Source: an uncultured bacterium (GTDB lineage Bacteria > Actinomycetota > Coriobacteriia > Coriobacteriales > Atopobiaceae). From it: DNA of 64,000 nt. The notes beneath the pieces were generated by a model. That model was not told where the DNA came from, searched no databases, and saw only the letters and a program-made list of their open reading frames with translations. A program made the position numbers and the translations under genes. The stretch spans positions 137,655 to 201,654 of the forward strand of contig CAJMNO010000001.1 in the NCBI GenBank assembly GCA_905214865.1, read 5' to 3'. Numbering within the stretch: the first letter of the stretch is position 1; each line of letters starts with the position of its first letter. This document shows, piece by piece, positions 7,686-15,716 of the stretch.

Positions 7686-9524
7686 CTAGATCGCCATCCC
7701 GTTTGTCAGGAGGAGAACCACGACGACAAACACCGCGAGTGCCACCAGCATGGCTATGCAGGCAAGTGAGGTGCCAGAGCTTTCCTTGTTCTTCTCGTCG
7801 CGCTTGCGCAGCACCCTGAGGTAGATGGGCGTGGTGAGGAACGAGACCAGGATGCTCACGCTGGCTGCCGCGAAGCCCTTAACCGCATATGCGCCGCCCG
7901 TGGCGTCCCGCATGAAGAAGACGGAGTTGATGCCCCAGGCCACGAGCAGGACGATTGCGGAGAAGAGAATTCCCAGGCCCAGGCCCTGGAGGGCAAAGCC
8001 CAGCATGCTCGGTGCGTCCTCGTCGTCCTCGTCGTACTCGAGGTAGAAGTTGGTCACGTAGGTCACGGCGTCGCCGGCGGACACGATCGCGACCGGCAGC
8101 GCGAGCGCCAGCAGCAGCGTGTACTGCAGGGTGTGCTCGCCCGTTGCGATGGAGCCCATGATTACCACGCCGAGCATCCAAATGAAGAACCACAGCTCGT
8201 TGCGCAGCAGCCACGAGAGCACGTGCGTGTGCTGGCTCCCGTCGGAGTCGCCCGTGGAGGCGCCGGCAATCTGGAGGTCCTCCTCGTGCTCCTCCTCCAT
8301 GACGTCGAGGGCGTCGTCCACCGTGACGATGCCCAGGAGCTTGCGCTTGTCGTCCACGACGGGCATGGCGAGGAGGTTGTACTTGGCGATGTCCTTCGCC
8401 ACGTCCTCCTGGTCGTCGTCGGGGCTCGAGGTCACCAGGTCGTCGTACGAGATGTCCGAGAGGTGCGTGTCCGTCTCGCCGTCGATGAGGTCGCGCAGGC
8501 TCACGACGCCGGAGAGCCTGCCCTCCTCGTCCCTGAGGTAGACGTAGTGCACCGCCTCGAAGTCCTCGTCCAGGCCGCGAATCGCCTTCACGGCGTCGCC
8601 CACGGTGGAGTCCTCGGGCAGCTGGACGAACTCGCTGGTCATGATTCGGCCCGCGGTGTCCTCCTTGTAGCCCAGGAGCTGGCGGATGGCCTTCTGCTCC
8701 TTCACGCCCATGAGGCGCAGGAGCTTCTCGGCCTTCTCGTAGTCCAGCTCGCTCACGAGCTCGGCGGCGTCGTCCGGGTCCATCTCGCTCAGCACTCGCG
8801 AGGCGTCGGTCTCCTCCATGCCGCCGACGATCTCGGCGGCCATGGCGTCGTCGTCGAACTCGGCCATCGCGTTTGCGGCCTGCTCGTCGTCGAGCTGCGC
8901 AAAGACCTGGCCACGCAGGCGCGGGTCGAGCTTCTCCAGGATGTCCGCGACGTCGGCTGGGTGCAGCTCGTCGAGCGTCTTGTGCGAGACAGACAGCTTG
9001 ACGTTGGAGAGGTCCCTCTCCACCAGGTCCATGTAGTTCCAGGCGATGATGCGTTCGGGGATGGTCCTGCCCAGCGACTTGGCGATGCGCATGACCACGC
9101 GCTCCAGGCGGGGCGAGAGGGTCCTCAGGATGCCCCTGATGCCCACCTCGGCGCCCAGGAGGCGGAGCTGGCTCGAGCTGGTGTCCGAGAGCTTGAGGTC
9201 GTTGACGCGCACGACGCGCATGCCGCGGGTGTCCACGATCTGCTTGTTGAGGAGGTCGCGGGCAATGAGGACCTCGTCGGGCTGGAGGTACGAGAAGCGG
9301 ATGTCGGTGGCGACGACCTTGAGCTGGACCTGGTGCTCGTCGTAGGAATCGACGTACTTGCGCCAGCTGATCATGAACGGGGTCTTGCCCGGTCCCTCAA
9401 CGGCGAGCGAGGTCACGCGCGGGAACACTTCGCCCGTGGCAATGCCCAGGTCGTTGACCTTGCCGATCTTCTCGCCCTTGAGGTCGTATACGGGGTTTCC
9501 CAGCATCTGGGAGAGGTAAATCAT
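7686..9524 (-). CDS. PRC-barrel/MgtE-N/CBS protein with five membrane helices (divergent MgtE-like)
   Basis: ATG 9524 is chosen because AAAGGAG lies five bases upstream and the frame before it looks non-coding; 612 residues. Order: two PRC-barrel units (about 1-60 and 85-150), an MgtE N domain (about 185-295, with LHPADVADIL and MDPDDAAELV), a CBS pair (about 300-430, entering through EDTAGRIMT), then five membrane helices. The N and CBS domains are those of the MgtE Mg2+ channel, where they sense intracellular Mg2+. The membrane part is far from canonical: the GGNAG(N/C)Q region of MgtE is replaced by VSAGDAVTYVTN. It may be a diverged channel or a sensor working with the NRAMP-related carrier encoded next. 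Confidence 0.85.
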   Translation of the reverse strand: MIYLSQMLGNPVYDLKGEKIGKVNDLGIATGEVFPRVTSLAVEGPGKTPFMISWRKYVDSYDEHQVQLKVVATDIRFSYLQPDEVLIARDLLNKQIVDTRGMRVVRVNDLKLSDTSSSQLRLLGAEVGIRGILRTLSPRLERVVMRIAKSLGRTIPERIIAWNYMDLVERDLSNVKLSVSHKTLDELHPADVADILEKLDPRLRGQVFAQLDDEQAANAMAEFDDDAMAAEIVGGMEETDASRVLSEMDPDDAAELVSELDYEKAEKLLRLMGVKEQKAIRQLLGYKEDTAGRIMTSEFVQLPEDSTVGDAVKAIRGLDEDFEAVHYVYLRDEEGRLSGVVSLRDLIDGETDTHLSDISYDDLVTSSPDDDQEDVAKDIAKYNLLAMPVVDDKRKLLGIVTVDDALDVMEEEHEEDLQIAGASTGDSDGSQHTHVLSWLLRNELWFFIWMLGVVIMGSIATGEHTLQYTLLLALALPVAIVSAGDAVTYVTNFYLEYDEDDEDAPSMLGFALQGLGLGILFSAIVLLVAWGINSVFFMRDATGGAYAVKGFAAASVSILVSFLTTPIYLRVLRKRDEKNKESSGTSLACIAMLVALAVFVVVVLLLTNGMAI

Positions 9525-9866
9525 GTGCGCTCCTTTGTTGGTCGGGCGCCCGCCGCAGGGCGGTGCGAGCGCGATCATCGGGGGTTACCCCCCGGCGCAA
9601 CCAACCGAGGCACACCGAGGGGTCATCGACTGTGAGGTCGAGGTTTCATCAATGACCCTTCTACTTGGCTTGCAGAGGTGCTGGACAGGTATGGTGTCCA
9701 AGCCACAGGCAATTGTACACGCCCGACATTCGAGCTGCGCCTTTGGTTGCAAACGCTTCGCAAAGTCTTGGGAAGACTCCGGCAAGAGTCGTGCCAAGGC
9801 TTTGGAAAGAGAAGGGGCGCACCCCTGTGGGATGCGCCCCAAGCGAATGAGCCCCGTGCCTCTCGC
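9525..9866 (-). promoter_or_regulatory. Intergenic region holding the mgtE-like leader and the lemA terminator
   Basis: No gene is seen. On the minus strand, ahead of the MgtE-like start, are a GGGGG-GTAA-CCCCC hairpin (9580-9593) and a larger stem (GGGTCAT 9620-9626 with ATGACCC 9652-9658, enclosing a CGAC/GTCG stem). These suggest a structured 5' leader of at least 130 bases. It does not match the M-box (ykoK) consensus as I know it. The section nearest 9840 holds the lemA terminator. Confidence 0.45.
9814..9840 (-). terminator. lemA terminator
   Basis: GGGGCGCA (9814-9821) pairs with TGCGCCCC (9833-9840), extended by three more pairs inside. On the minus strand the stem is followed by TTCTCTTTCC. 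It lies just past the lemA stop. Confidence 0.7.
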
Positions 9867-10415
9867 CTAGAACTTGACCTGCGGCGCCTCGCGAACGGAC
9901 GCCTCGGTGACCTCGAAGCCCTGACGGGTCTTGAACTTGCGGCCCGCGACGATGTTGCCCGGGAAGGTCTCGATGGCGTTGTTGTACTCCAGCACGCAGT
10001 CGTTGAAGCTTTGGCGGGCGTAGCTGATCTTGTTCTCGGTCTCGGAGAGCTCGCCCTGAAGCTGCTGGAAGTTGGTGTTGGCCTTGAGGTCGGGATATGC
10101 CTCGGACACCGCGAAGAGCGTCTTGAGCGTTCCGGAGAGGACGTTGGACGCCTCCATCTTGTCCTCGGGGGTCTTGGCGTTTGCGACCGCGGCCCTTGCC
10201 TGGGTCACCGCCTCGAGGGTGCTGCTCTCGTGCTTGGCGTAGCCCTTCACGGTCTCCACCAGGTTGGGGATGAGGTCGTTCCTGCGCTGGAGCTGGGCGT
10301 CGATGGTCTGCCAGGCGTTGTCGCAGCGGTTGTCCTTGGTGACGATGCCGTTGTAGATGGTGACGAACCAGATGCCTATCACGACGACGATTGCCACGAT
10401 GATGATTGCTGCCAT
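9867..10415 (-). CDS. lemA: LemA family protein
   Basis: A 182-residue protein with one N-terminal membrane anchor (IIIVAIVVVIGIWFVTIYNG) followed by NAWQTIDAQLQRRNDLIPNL, the LemA signature, and a four-helix bundle ending with the family's FPGNIVAG stretch. LemA proteins are membrane-anchored with the helical domain outside; their function is uncertain, though they are often linked to stress proteases or TPM-domain proteins. Neither neighbour is seen here. AAAGGAG lies a few bases before the ATG. It is a single gene between its own terminator and tRNA-Ser. Confidence 0.9.
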   Translation of the reverse strand: MAAIIIVAIVVVIGIWFVTIYNGIVTKDNRCDNAWQTIDAQLQRRNDLIPNLVETVKGYAKHESSTLEAVTQARAAVANAKTPEDKMEASNVLSGTLKTLFAVSEAYPDLKANTNFQQLQGELSETENKISYARQSFNDCVLEYNNAIETFPGNIVAGRKFKTRQGFEVTEASVREAPQVKF

Positions 10416-10510
10416 TGGTGCTCCTTTCTCGCCGCGCGAAAGGCCATGCGCGGAGGCGCGGGAAGATGCGCCGTTCTTGAGGTGGACGTGCGCAAAGGAA
10501 CTGCCCGAGG

Positions 10511-10598
10511 CGGAGGGGGAGGGATTCGAACCCTCGGAACGGTGTTACCGCTCGACGGTTTTCAAGACCGCTGCAATCAACCACTCTGCCACCCCTCC
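10511..10598 (-). tRNA. tRNA-Ser (anticodon UGA)
   Basis: Read on the minus strand this forms an 88-base class II tRNA. The acceptor stem is GGAGGGG/CCCCUCC with discriminator G; the anticodon arm CGGUC-UUGAAAA-ACCG carries UGA; a long variable arm (GAGCGGUAACACCGUUC) is typical of serine tRNAs; the T arm is AGGGUUCGAAUCCCU. The 3' CCA is not encoded. It lies between lemA (-) and tadA (+). Confidence 0.95.
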
Positions 10599-10744
10599 AG
10601 GGGCAAGCAAGTACATCGTACCCCATAACCAATGCGTTCTGAACCCGCGCCACGGCGACGGCAAGGCCGCGCGCGGGCAAGGTCTCGGCGGATGATATGC
10701 TCGGTTGCGTGCTTGTTGCAGCAGGCTGGCGAGGGGAGGATGTG

Positions 10745-11239
10745 TTGTCGCGGGACCAGGACGAGGCATACATGCGGGTCGCGCTCGAGGAGGCCGCCTC
10801 CGCCGCCCGTGAGGGCGAGGTGCCCATAGGGGCGGTCGTGGTCTGCGATGGGCGGGTAGTCTCCCGTGCGCACAACCGACGCGAGACCGACGCCGACCCG
10901 TCGGCGCACGCGGAGTTCGCCGCCTTGGTGCGCGCCTCGCAGGAGTTGGGCCGCTGGCGCCTTACGGGATGCACCGTGTACGTGACGCTGGAGCCCTGTC
11001 TCATGTGCGCTGGCCTCATGGTCAACGCGAGGGTTGACCGCTGCGTGTACGGTGCCCCCGACCCCAAGGGCGGTGCCCTGGGGACGCTCTACGACGTGAG
11101 TCACGACCCCCGCCTCAACCATGAGTTTGAGGTGACCACCGGCGTGCTCGAAGACGAGTGCGCCCAGGCGCTCAGGGACTTCTTCCGCGCCCGCCGTGCG
11201 GAGCGGAAGGCGCTGCGCTCCGAATCGACGGAGCAATAG
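10745..11239 (+). CDS. tadA: tRNA adenosine(34) deaminase
   Basis: TadA converts A34 to inosine in tRNA-Arg(ACG). The deaminase zinc site is complete: HAE (from SAHAEFAAL, with the proton-shuttling Glu) and PCLMC. DEAYMRVALEEA at the N-terminus is the usual opening helix. TTG 10745 is preferred (164 residues) because GGAGG at 10735-10739 stands five bases upstream. An ATG at 10697 would add 16 residues but has only a poor, distant AAGG. The family is usually 150-170 residues. The gene ends 22 bases before the IS110 coding region, so the insertion lies very close to its stop codon without cutting it. Confidence 0.9.
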   Translation: MSRDQDEAYMRVALEEAASAAREGEVPIGAVVVCDGRVVSRAHNRRETDADPSAHAEFAALVRASQELGRWRLTGCTVYVTLEPCLMCAGLMVNARVDRCVYGAPDPKGGALGTLYDVSHDPRLNHEFEVTTGVLEDECAQALRDFFRARRAERKALRSESTEQ

Positions 11240-11260
11240 GGGGGTGTCCCTATAGTTTTG

Positions 11261-12481
11261 TCAAGCAGCAGATGGGGGCTTTTCGACATCTGCGGCTGCC
11301 GACGGCTCGACGTAGGGCACCCTGTCCCGCATGATGGCATAGATCACCCTCAGCCTCTTCCTCGCGACTGCCTTGAGCGCCTTGTTGTGCCTCATGCCCC
11401 TCGCGACGCACCTCTCGTAGTACCTTCCGAACCTGTTCTTGGTGCCCACGAGCGAGTTGCAGCTGAATATGAGCAGGTTCTTCAGGGACTTGTTCCCCGC
11501 GTGGGTACTCGTCGTCGAACTCAGCGAGGTGCCCGAGTCGCTGTCCTTCGGTGCCAGCCCGCAGTATGCCGCAAGCTTCCCGTCGCCCGGGAAGAGGCTG
11601 ATGTCTATCGAGGTCACGAGGGCGGCGGCGGTCTTGGGGCCGACGCCCGGCACCGTGAGCAGGCACCGGTAGGTCTCGTCCTCGGAAAGCATGCCCTCAA
11701 GCTCGGCGGAGAGCTCGGAGCGCTCCGCGTCGGCCGTGGCGATCTCGTCCGCGAGCTCCCTCACCACCAGGTCCTCGCTCCCCGGATGGCGGCACGACCC
11801 CGCCGAGGCGCACGCCGAGCTCCAGAGCGCGTCCCTGGCCTCCCTCGTGGCCCCGCCTCTCGCGCACGCCGCCCCGTAGCTCCTCCTGCCGGCCGCCGCG
11901 ATGCCGGCGGCGCCTCCGAAGGCGGCCATCACGCCCAGCGTCCATGCGGCGGAGAGGTCGGCCGCCGCCTCGAAGGCGGGGTCTGACTCGAGGAGCACGG
12001 CATGCAGCCTGTTCCTGGCCATGGTGGCCCGCCTCGTGGCGTATGCGAGCTGCGAGGAGAGCAGCGACATGGATGCGCCGAGGTCGTCCGTGTCCGCGAT
12101 GGGGAGCACCGCGCTCCTGAGGCTCATCCCGGCCTGGGCGATGACCTCCGCGTCGATCCGGTCGTTCTTGGCCGTCCCGGGAAGCATGTCCCTCGCGCTC
12201 TTCATCGACTTTCCGGGCAGGTAGCCGACGTCGACCCCCTTCGCCCGGCACCTGCGCACGACGAGGGAGCCGATGTTGTTCTTCTGGTCCACGACGACCA
12301 GGGCGTCGCCACCCGCCTCCTCGAGCAGCGCGTCGACGTCGTCCGGGCGGTTCTCCACGCGGCGGCTGATCCGGATCTCGCCCTCCCGGTCGAGTCCGAC
12401 GGCCCAGTGGAAGGACTTCCCGACATCCACGCCGAGGTACAGCTCGTGGGGGCCGAACCAGTCTTCCTGCCTGCGCTTCAT
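11261..12481 (-). CDS. IS110-family transposase (DEDD/serine recombinase)
   Basis: A 406-residue, apparently full-length transposase. The N-terminal RuvC-like DEDD domain shows LGVDVGKSFH (first Asp), ALVVVDQKN (second acidic position) and AKNDRIDAEVIA (last two Asp). The C-terminal Transposase_20 domain shows LLTVPGVGPKTAAALVT and, later, SSTTSTHAGNKSLKNLL with candidate catalytic serines. Known members are guided by an RNA encoded in the element and recombine a circular form into the target. The start at 12481 has GAGGAGG nine bases upstream. No frameshift or stop is seen, so the element may be active. Confidence 0.92.
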   Translation of the reverse strand: MKRRQEDWFGPHELYLGVDVGKSFHWAVGLDREGEIRISRRVENRPDDVDALLEEAGGDALVVVDQKNNIGSLVVRRCRAKGVDVGYLPGKSMKSARDMLPGTAKNDRIDAEVIAQAGMSLRSAVLPIADTDDLGASMSLLSSQLAYATRRATMARNRLHAVLLESDPAFEAAADLSAAWTLGVMAAFGGAAGIAAAGRRSYGAACARGGATREARDALWSSACASAGSCRHPGSEDLVVRELADEIATADAERSELSAELEGMLSEDETYRCLLTVPGVGPKTAAALVTSIDISLFPGDGKLAAYCGLAPKDSDSGTSLSSTTSTHAGNKSLKNLLIFSCNSLVGTKNRFGRYYERCVARGMRHNKALKAVARKRLRVIYAIMRDRVPYVEPSAAADVEKPPSAA

Positions 12482-12489
12482 GGTGGCAG

Positions 12490-12740
12490 CCTCCTCATAG
12501 GTCGGCTGGCCACCGTCCCTGTTCGGGCGACACCCACATTACCCTGCCGTGCGGCACGCCGTGCGGCACATCCCTATCAGTCGTTTCCCCCGCAGGGCAC
12601 CATCCCCCGGCGGCAACACCCCCCGGGCCTTCTGGAGAGGCAGGGGCAGAGGGCCGTCCGGGGGCGGTCGGCCAGCGGCCCCGGAGAGGGGCCATCTGCA
12701 AGGTTAGGGAAATCAAGGAAATAGCATTGTTGAAAACCCT
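12490..12740 (-). ncRNA. Candidate IS110 bridge RNA in the 5' non-coding end
   Basis: In IS110-type elements the bridge RNA comes from the non-coding end upstream of the transposase. Here that stretch is about 250 bases and strongly structured: GGCCCC/GGGGCC around a five-base loop (12677-12693), and a CCCTGC (12542-12547)/GCAGGG (12592-12597) stem closing a loop that contains two direct copies of CCGTGCGGCAC. The position fits; the limits and guide loops are not determined. Confidence 0.45.
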
Positions 12741-12745
12741 ACGGC

Positions 12746-12972
12746 TTGGAGGATCCCTCGGGGGCCAGCTCTGACTGTAATGGGCGCCGGAAGGAGTTGG
12801 CCCCGGTCTCCCGCACCCATCGCGTGCGGGTGCCTGCGTCCCCCAATGCCCGGCAACTCACCTGAGGTACGCCTGCCACCGCCCGAAAACCGCCTTCCGG
12901 GCCGCCTGAGCTGCTGAAAATGAGTTATTTTTATTGCACAAGGGTATGCGGTTGCGAGGGGGACGTTCCAAG
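12746..12972 (+). other. Intergenic region before the threonine dehydratase gene
   Basis: No gene is seen between the IS element and the dehydratase start. It holds a CCCGCAC/GTGCGGG hairpin (12810-12830) and, close to the gene, an AT-rich patch (GAGTTATTTTTATTG, about 12922-12936) that probably contains the promoter. Confidence 0.4.
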
Positions 12973-13953
12973 ATGGCAGACTGGTTTTCCGGCGAGGACG
13001 TGCGCGAGGCCTATCGTCGAATCCGCGGCCACGTGAGAAGGACGCCCCTCGAGGAATCCATCTACCTCAACAGCGAGCATCGCAAGTACTGGTTCAAGCT
13101 CGAGAGCCAGCAGCTGGGGAAGAGCTTCAAGATCAGGGGCGCCATCAACTCCATGCTCCAGCTCTTCCCGGACGAGGTCCGGCACGGCGTGGGCACCATC
13201 TCGACCGGCAACCACGGCGTGGCGGTTGCGATTGCCGCCCGTGACCTGGGGATAAAGGACTGCGTGGTGGTCGTGCCCCTGGGCACCCCCCGCGCCAAGA
13301 CGGACAGGATCCGCTTCTACGGAGCCCGCTCGATGATGATGGGCGCAGACTACGACGATGCGGTCGTCCTGGGGCTCAACTACATCGACCGCGCAGAGAT
13401 GTTCTTCGTGGACCCCTACGACCAGGACCCCAACGTCTACAGCGGCACGGGCACGGTGGCGCTCGAGATCCTGGAGCAGAACCCCGACATCGACACCATT
13501 GTCGTCCCCGTTGGCGGGGGCGGGCTCAGCACGGGCGTGGCGGTTGCGGCAAAGTCCGTGCGCCCCGACGTCCGCGTGGTGGGCGTGCAGACGCAGGCGT
13601 GCCCCGCCATGAAGCAGTCGCTCGAGGACGGTGTGTGCTACCACACCTACCCAACGGTCGGTGACACCGTGTGCGAGGCGATCGTGGGCGGCATCGGCGA
13701 GATCGCCTACGAGATGTATCCCAAGTACGTGGACGAGACGGTCGTGGTGAGCGAGCGGTCCATTCGCTCGGCGTTCAAGTTCATGATCGAGCAGGAGCAG
13801 CTCGCCGTCGAGGCGGGGAGCGCCATGGTGGTCGCCGCGGTGCGCGACCACCCGGACGTCGTGGGAGGGAAGAACGTCGCCCTCGTCATGAGCGGTGGCA
13901 ACCTGGACGTGGGAATCCTCTCGTCCGTGCTCGCCGAGGACTTCTCCGCCTAG
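12973..13953 (+). CDS. Threonine/serine dehydratase (PLP fold type II)
   Basis: Removes ammonia from threonine (or serine) to give a 2-oxo acid. The PLP lysine is in KSFKIRGAINSM (the SFKIRGA motif) and the phosphate-binding loop is PVGGGGLSTG. ATG 12973 follows GAGGGGG by about nine bases and gives 326 residues. The in-frame starts at 12934 and 12946 would add a basic, unconserved leader. The length fits the catabolic (TdcB-like) form without the C-terminal ACT domain of biosynthetic IlvA, so it probably serves amino-acid fermentation. Racemase or other ammonia-lyase activity in the same fold cannot be excluded. It is a single gene downstream of the IS110 element. Confidence 0.85.
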   Translation: MADWFSGEDVREAYRRIRGHVRRTPLEESIYLNSEHRKYWFKLESQQLGKSFKIRGAINSMLQLFPDEVRHGVGTISTGNHGVAVAIAARDLGIKDCVVVVPLGTPRAKTDRIRFYGARSMMMGADYDDAVVLGLNYIDRAEMFFVDPYDQDPNVYSGTGTVALEILEQNPDIDTIVVPVGGGGLSTGVAVAAKSVRPDVRVVGVQTQACPAMKQSLEDGVCYHTYPTVGDTVCEAIVGGIGEIAYEMYPKYVDETVVVSERSIRSAFKFMIEQEQLAVEAGSAMVVAAVRDHPDVVGGKNVALVMSGGNLDVGILSSVLAEDFSA

Positions 13954-13998
13954 GCGCGGTTTGGCAATAGCGGCCGGCTTGGCATCGGCTGCTGTTAC

Positions 13999-15300
13999 CT
14001 ACACCACCTGGAAGGTGAAGAAGTCCAGGTAATGGGTCTCGGGGATGCCCCACACAATGGGGTGGTCGGGTGCCTGCTGGCGCTCCTCAACCTGCTTGAG
14101 CTGCACGTTGGCGGCGTGTGCGGCCTCCGATATCGCGCGTGCGAGGAGGTCCCTGGTCATGAAGTGGCTGCAGCTGCACGTGGCGAGGTAGCCGCCGCGG
14201 GGCAGTAGGCGCATCGCCGCCTCGTTGATCTCGCGATAGCCCTTGATGGCGTGCTGCACGGTCCCGCGGCTCTTGGTGAAGGCGGGCGGGTCCAGCACGA
14301 TCAGGTCAAAGGGACCGCCTTCGTCGCGAAGGAACTGCCGGTCGTGCGCGAGCTGGGGGAGATACTCCAGCACGTTGGCGCAGGTGAATCCCATGCCGGC
14401 ATCGAGCCCGTTGATCCGGGCGTTCTCGCGCGCAAGGTCGATGGCGGTCTGGCTCACGTCGACGCAGCGAACGAAGTCGGCCCCTCCCGCCGCGGCGTTG
14501 AGCCCAAACGGGCCCACGTGACAGAAGCAGTCCAGGACGCGGCGGCCGCCTGCGATCTGGCGCACGGCGCGCCGGTTGTACTTCTGGTCCAGGAAGAACC
14601 CGGTCTTCTGGCTGTTCTCGACGTCAAGGTCAAAGGCGATGCCGTTCTCGCGCACCATCACGCGGGCGGACTCCGGCGTGGGGAGCGAGAGGTCCGTTCC
14701 AGAGAAGTCGAACCAGCCCTTCTGCAGCGGCAGGCCGTCCTTTGTCCGTGCGGGCGAGTCGTTTCGCTCGTACACGCCCCTGATCCGTTGCCCGTCCTCC
14801 TGCAGCACGCGCACGAGGAGGGGCAGGAGCATCCCCTTCAGGCGCTCCATGCCCACCGTCCCCACCTGGGCGACGAGGACGTCCTCGTAGCGGTCGACGA
14901 TGAGGCCGGGCAGCCCGTCTGCCTCGCTGAACACGACTCGGCAGCAGTTGGTGTCGGGCTCGCACCCCGGCAGCGCCCTGGCGCCCATGGTCACCTTGCG
15001 ATGCTGCCACGCCCACTGGAGCCTCCGGTGCCAGAAGCCCTCGTCAAAGCGGTCGTTGGCGTTGCGGCTCACTAGGCGCACGCGGATCTTGGATGCCATC
15101 GAGACGAGTCCCGAACCCTGCCAGGTGCCGTTCTCCTCCACCAGGTCAACCATGTCGCCGTTCGCGGCCTCCCGACCGTCGGCGGGGGAGGGGAGAATCG
15201 CCTTGACCTCTCCCTCAAACACCCAGGGATGGCCTGCCTTGAGTGCGCGCGCCGCCTTTTGAGAGATGACTGCCTGTGGGTACGGCCGGACCTTCTTCAT
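13999..15300 (-). CDS. Class I rRNA (cytosine-C5) methyltransferase, RlmI-like
   Basis: Start at 15300, preceded by GGGGGAG; 433 residues. The N-terminus is a PUA-like RNA-binding domain (ISQKAARALKAGHPWVFEGEV). A central EEHE-type region (FSEADGLPGLIVDRYED) precedes the Rossmann methyltransferase domain with VLDCFCHVGPFGLNAA (SAM-binding motif I), FDLIVLDPPAFTKSR (motif IV) and TCSCSHFM (the catalytic-type Cys motif). This order is that of the RlmI family, which methylates C1962 of 23S rRNA with S-adenosylmethionine. It converges with the dehydratase gene across 45 bases and faces away from cstA. Confidence 0.88.
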   Translation of the reverse strand: MKKVRPYPQAVISQKAARALKAGHPWVFEGEVKAILPSPADGREAANGDMVDLVEENGTWQGSGLVSMASKIRVRLVSRNANDRFDEGFWHRRLQWAWQHRKVTMGARALPGCEPDTNCCRVVFSEADGLPGLIVDRYEDVLVAQVGTVGMERLKGMLLPLLVRVLQEDGQRIRGVYERNDSPARTKDGLPLQKGWFDFSGTDLSLPTPESARVMVRENGIAFDLDVENSQKTGFFLDQKYNRRAVRQIAGGRRVLDCFCHVGPFGLNAAAGGADFVRCVDVSQTAIDLARENARINGLDAGMGFTCANVLEYLPQLAHDRQFLRDEGGPFDLIVLDPPAFTKSRGTVQHAIKGYREINEAAMRLLPRGGYLATCSCSHFMTRDLLARAISEAAHAANVQLKQVEERQQAPDHPIVWGIPETHYLDFFTFQVV

Positions 15301-15716
15301 GCGGGAATCTCCCCCTTGCTTGCCAACGTTCCTCTTCCCACCATTCTGGCGAAGCAAGTGCCGAATTGCGCCGCCTCCCCGCAGACCCTACGAGAACCTA
15401 CGCATTCGATGCCCACGCCCTCTTGCGGCAATCGAGCTGACAAGTAGTGGATGGGGATGCATTTGTGAATCTGAATCAAACGTGTATACAGATAGCTGAA
15501 CATTTCAACCGTAACGCTGCGCCTTCTTCCCAAAACAGCTGACCCTAACACGTCATCGACAGAAAAACCGTTAACCGCATGTTTCGAAGCGCCTACCGAA
15601 TTGTTTTTCAGACTTACCATTCTCCTCACTTCGCGAACGGGGGAGAGAGGCTTCCCCACGTTGAGTAGCGCGATGCGTCGCGCGTCCCCTTTTATGGAGT
15701 AAGGGAGGTTTCTACT
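15301..15716 (+). promoter_or_regulatory. Divergent region with cstA promoter and long leader
   Basis: This stretch separates the methyltransferase gene (-) from cstA (+) and holds no gene. A promoter fit is TTGTGA (15463-15468), 16 bases, TATACA (15485-15490), implying a leader of about 220 bases. Within it are a GGGGA/TCCCC-type hairpin near 15640-15655 and a GCGCGA/TCGCGC hairpin (15668-15683) followed by CCCCTTTT, just upstream of AAGGGAGG (15701-15708). The latter could attenuate cstA, but this is only suggestive. Confidence 0.45.

Larger units (their letters stand above)
11241..12745 (-). mobile_element. IS110-family insertion sequence (boundaries approximate)
   Basis: One intact transposase gene read on the minus strand, a short 3' flank carrying ACTATAGGGACACC (minus strand, about 11240-11255) and a 5' non-coding part of about 250 bases up to TAGGGTTTTCAACA (about 12732-12745). 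IS110 elements lack long inverted repeats and make no clear target duplication, so the exact ends cannot be fixed from one copy. It lies between tadA and the threonine dehydratase gene and interrupts neither. Confidence 0.75.

Noticed and set aside
9661..9866. Small plus-strand gene beside lemA
   Set aside because: A 61-codon frame exists at 9665-9850, but it has no ribosome binding site, overlaps the lemA terminator and has no recognisable sequence.
10511..12745. Genomic island inserted at tRNA-Ser
   Set aside because: Only one IS110 element lies near; no integrase, no duplicated tRNA 3' end, and tadA lies between them.
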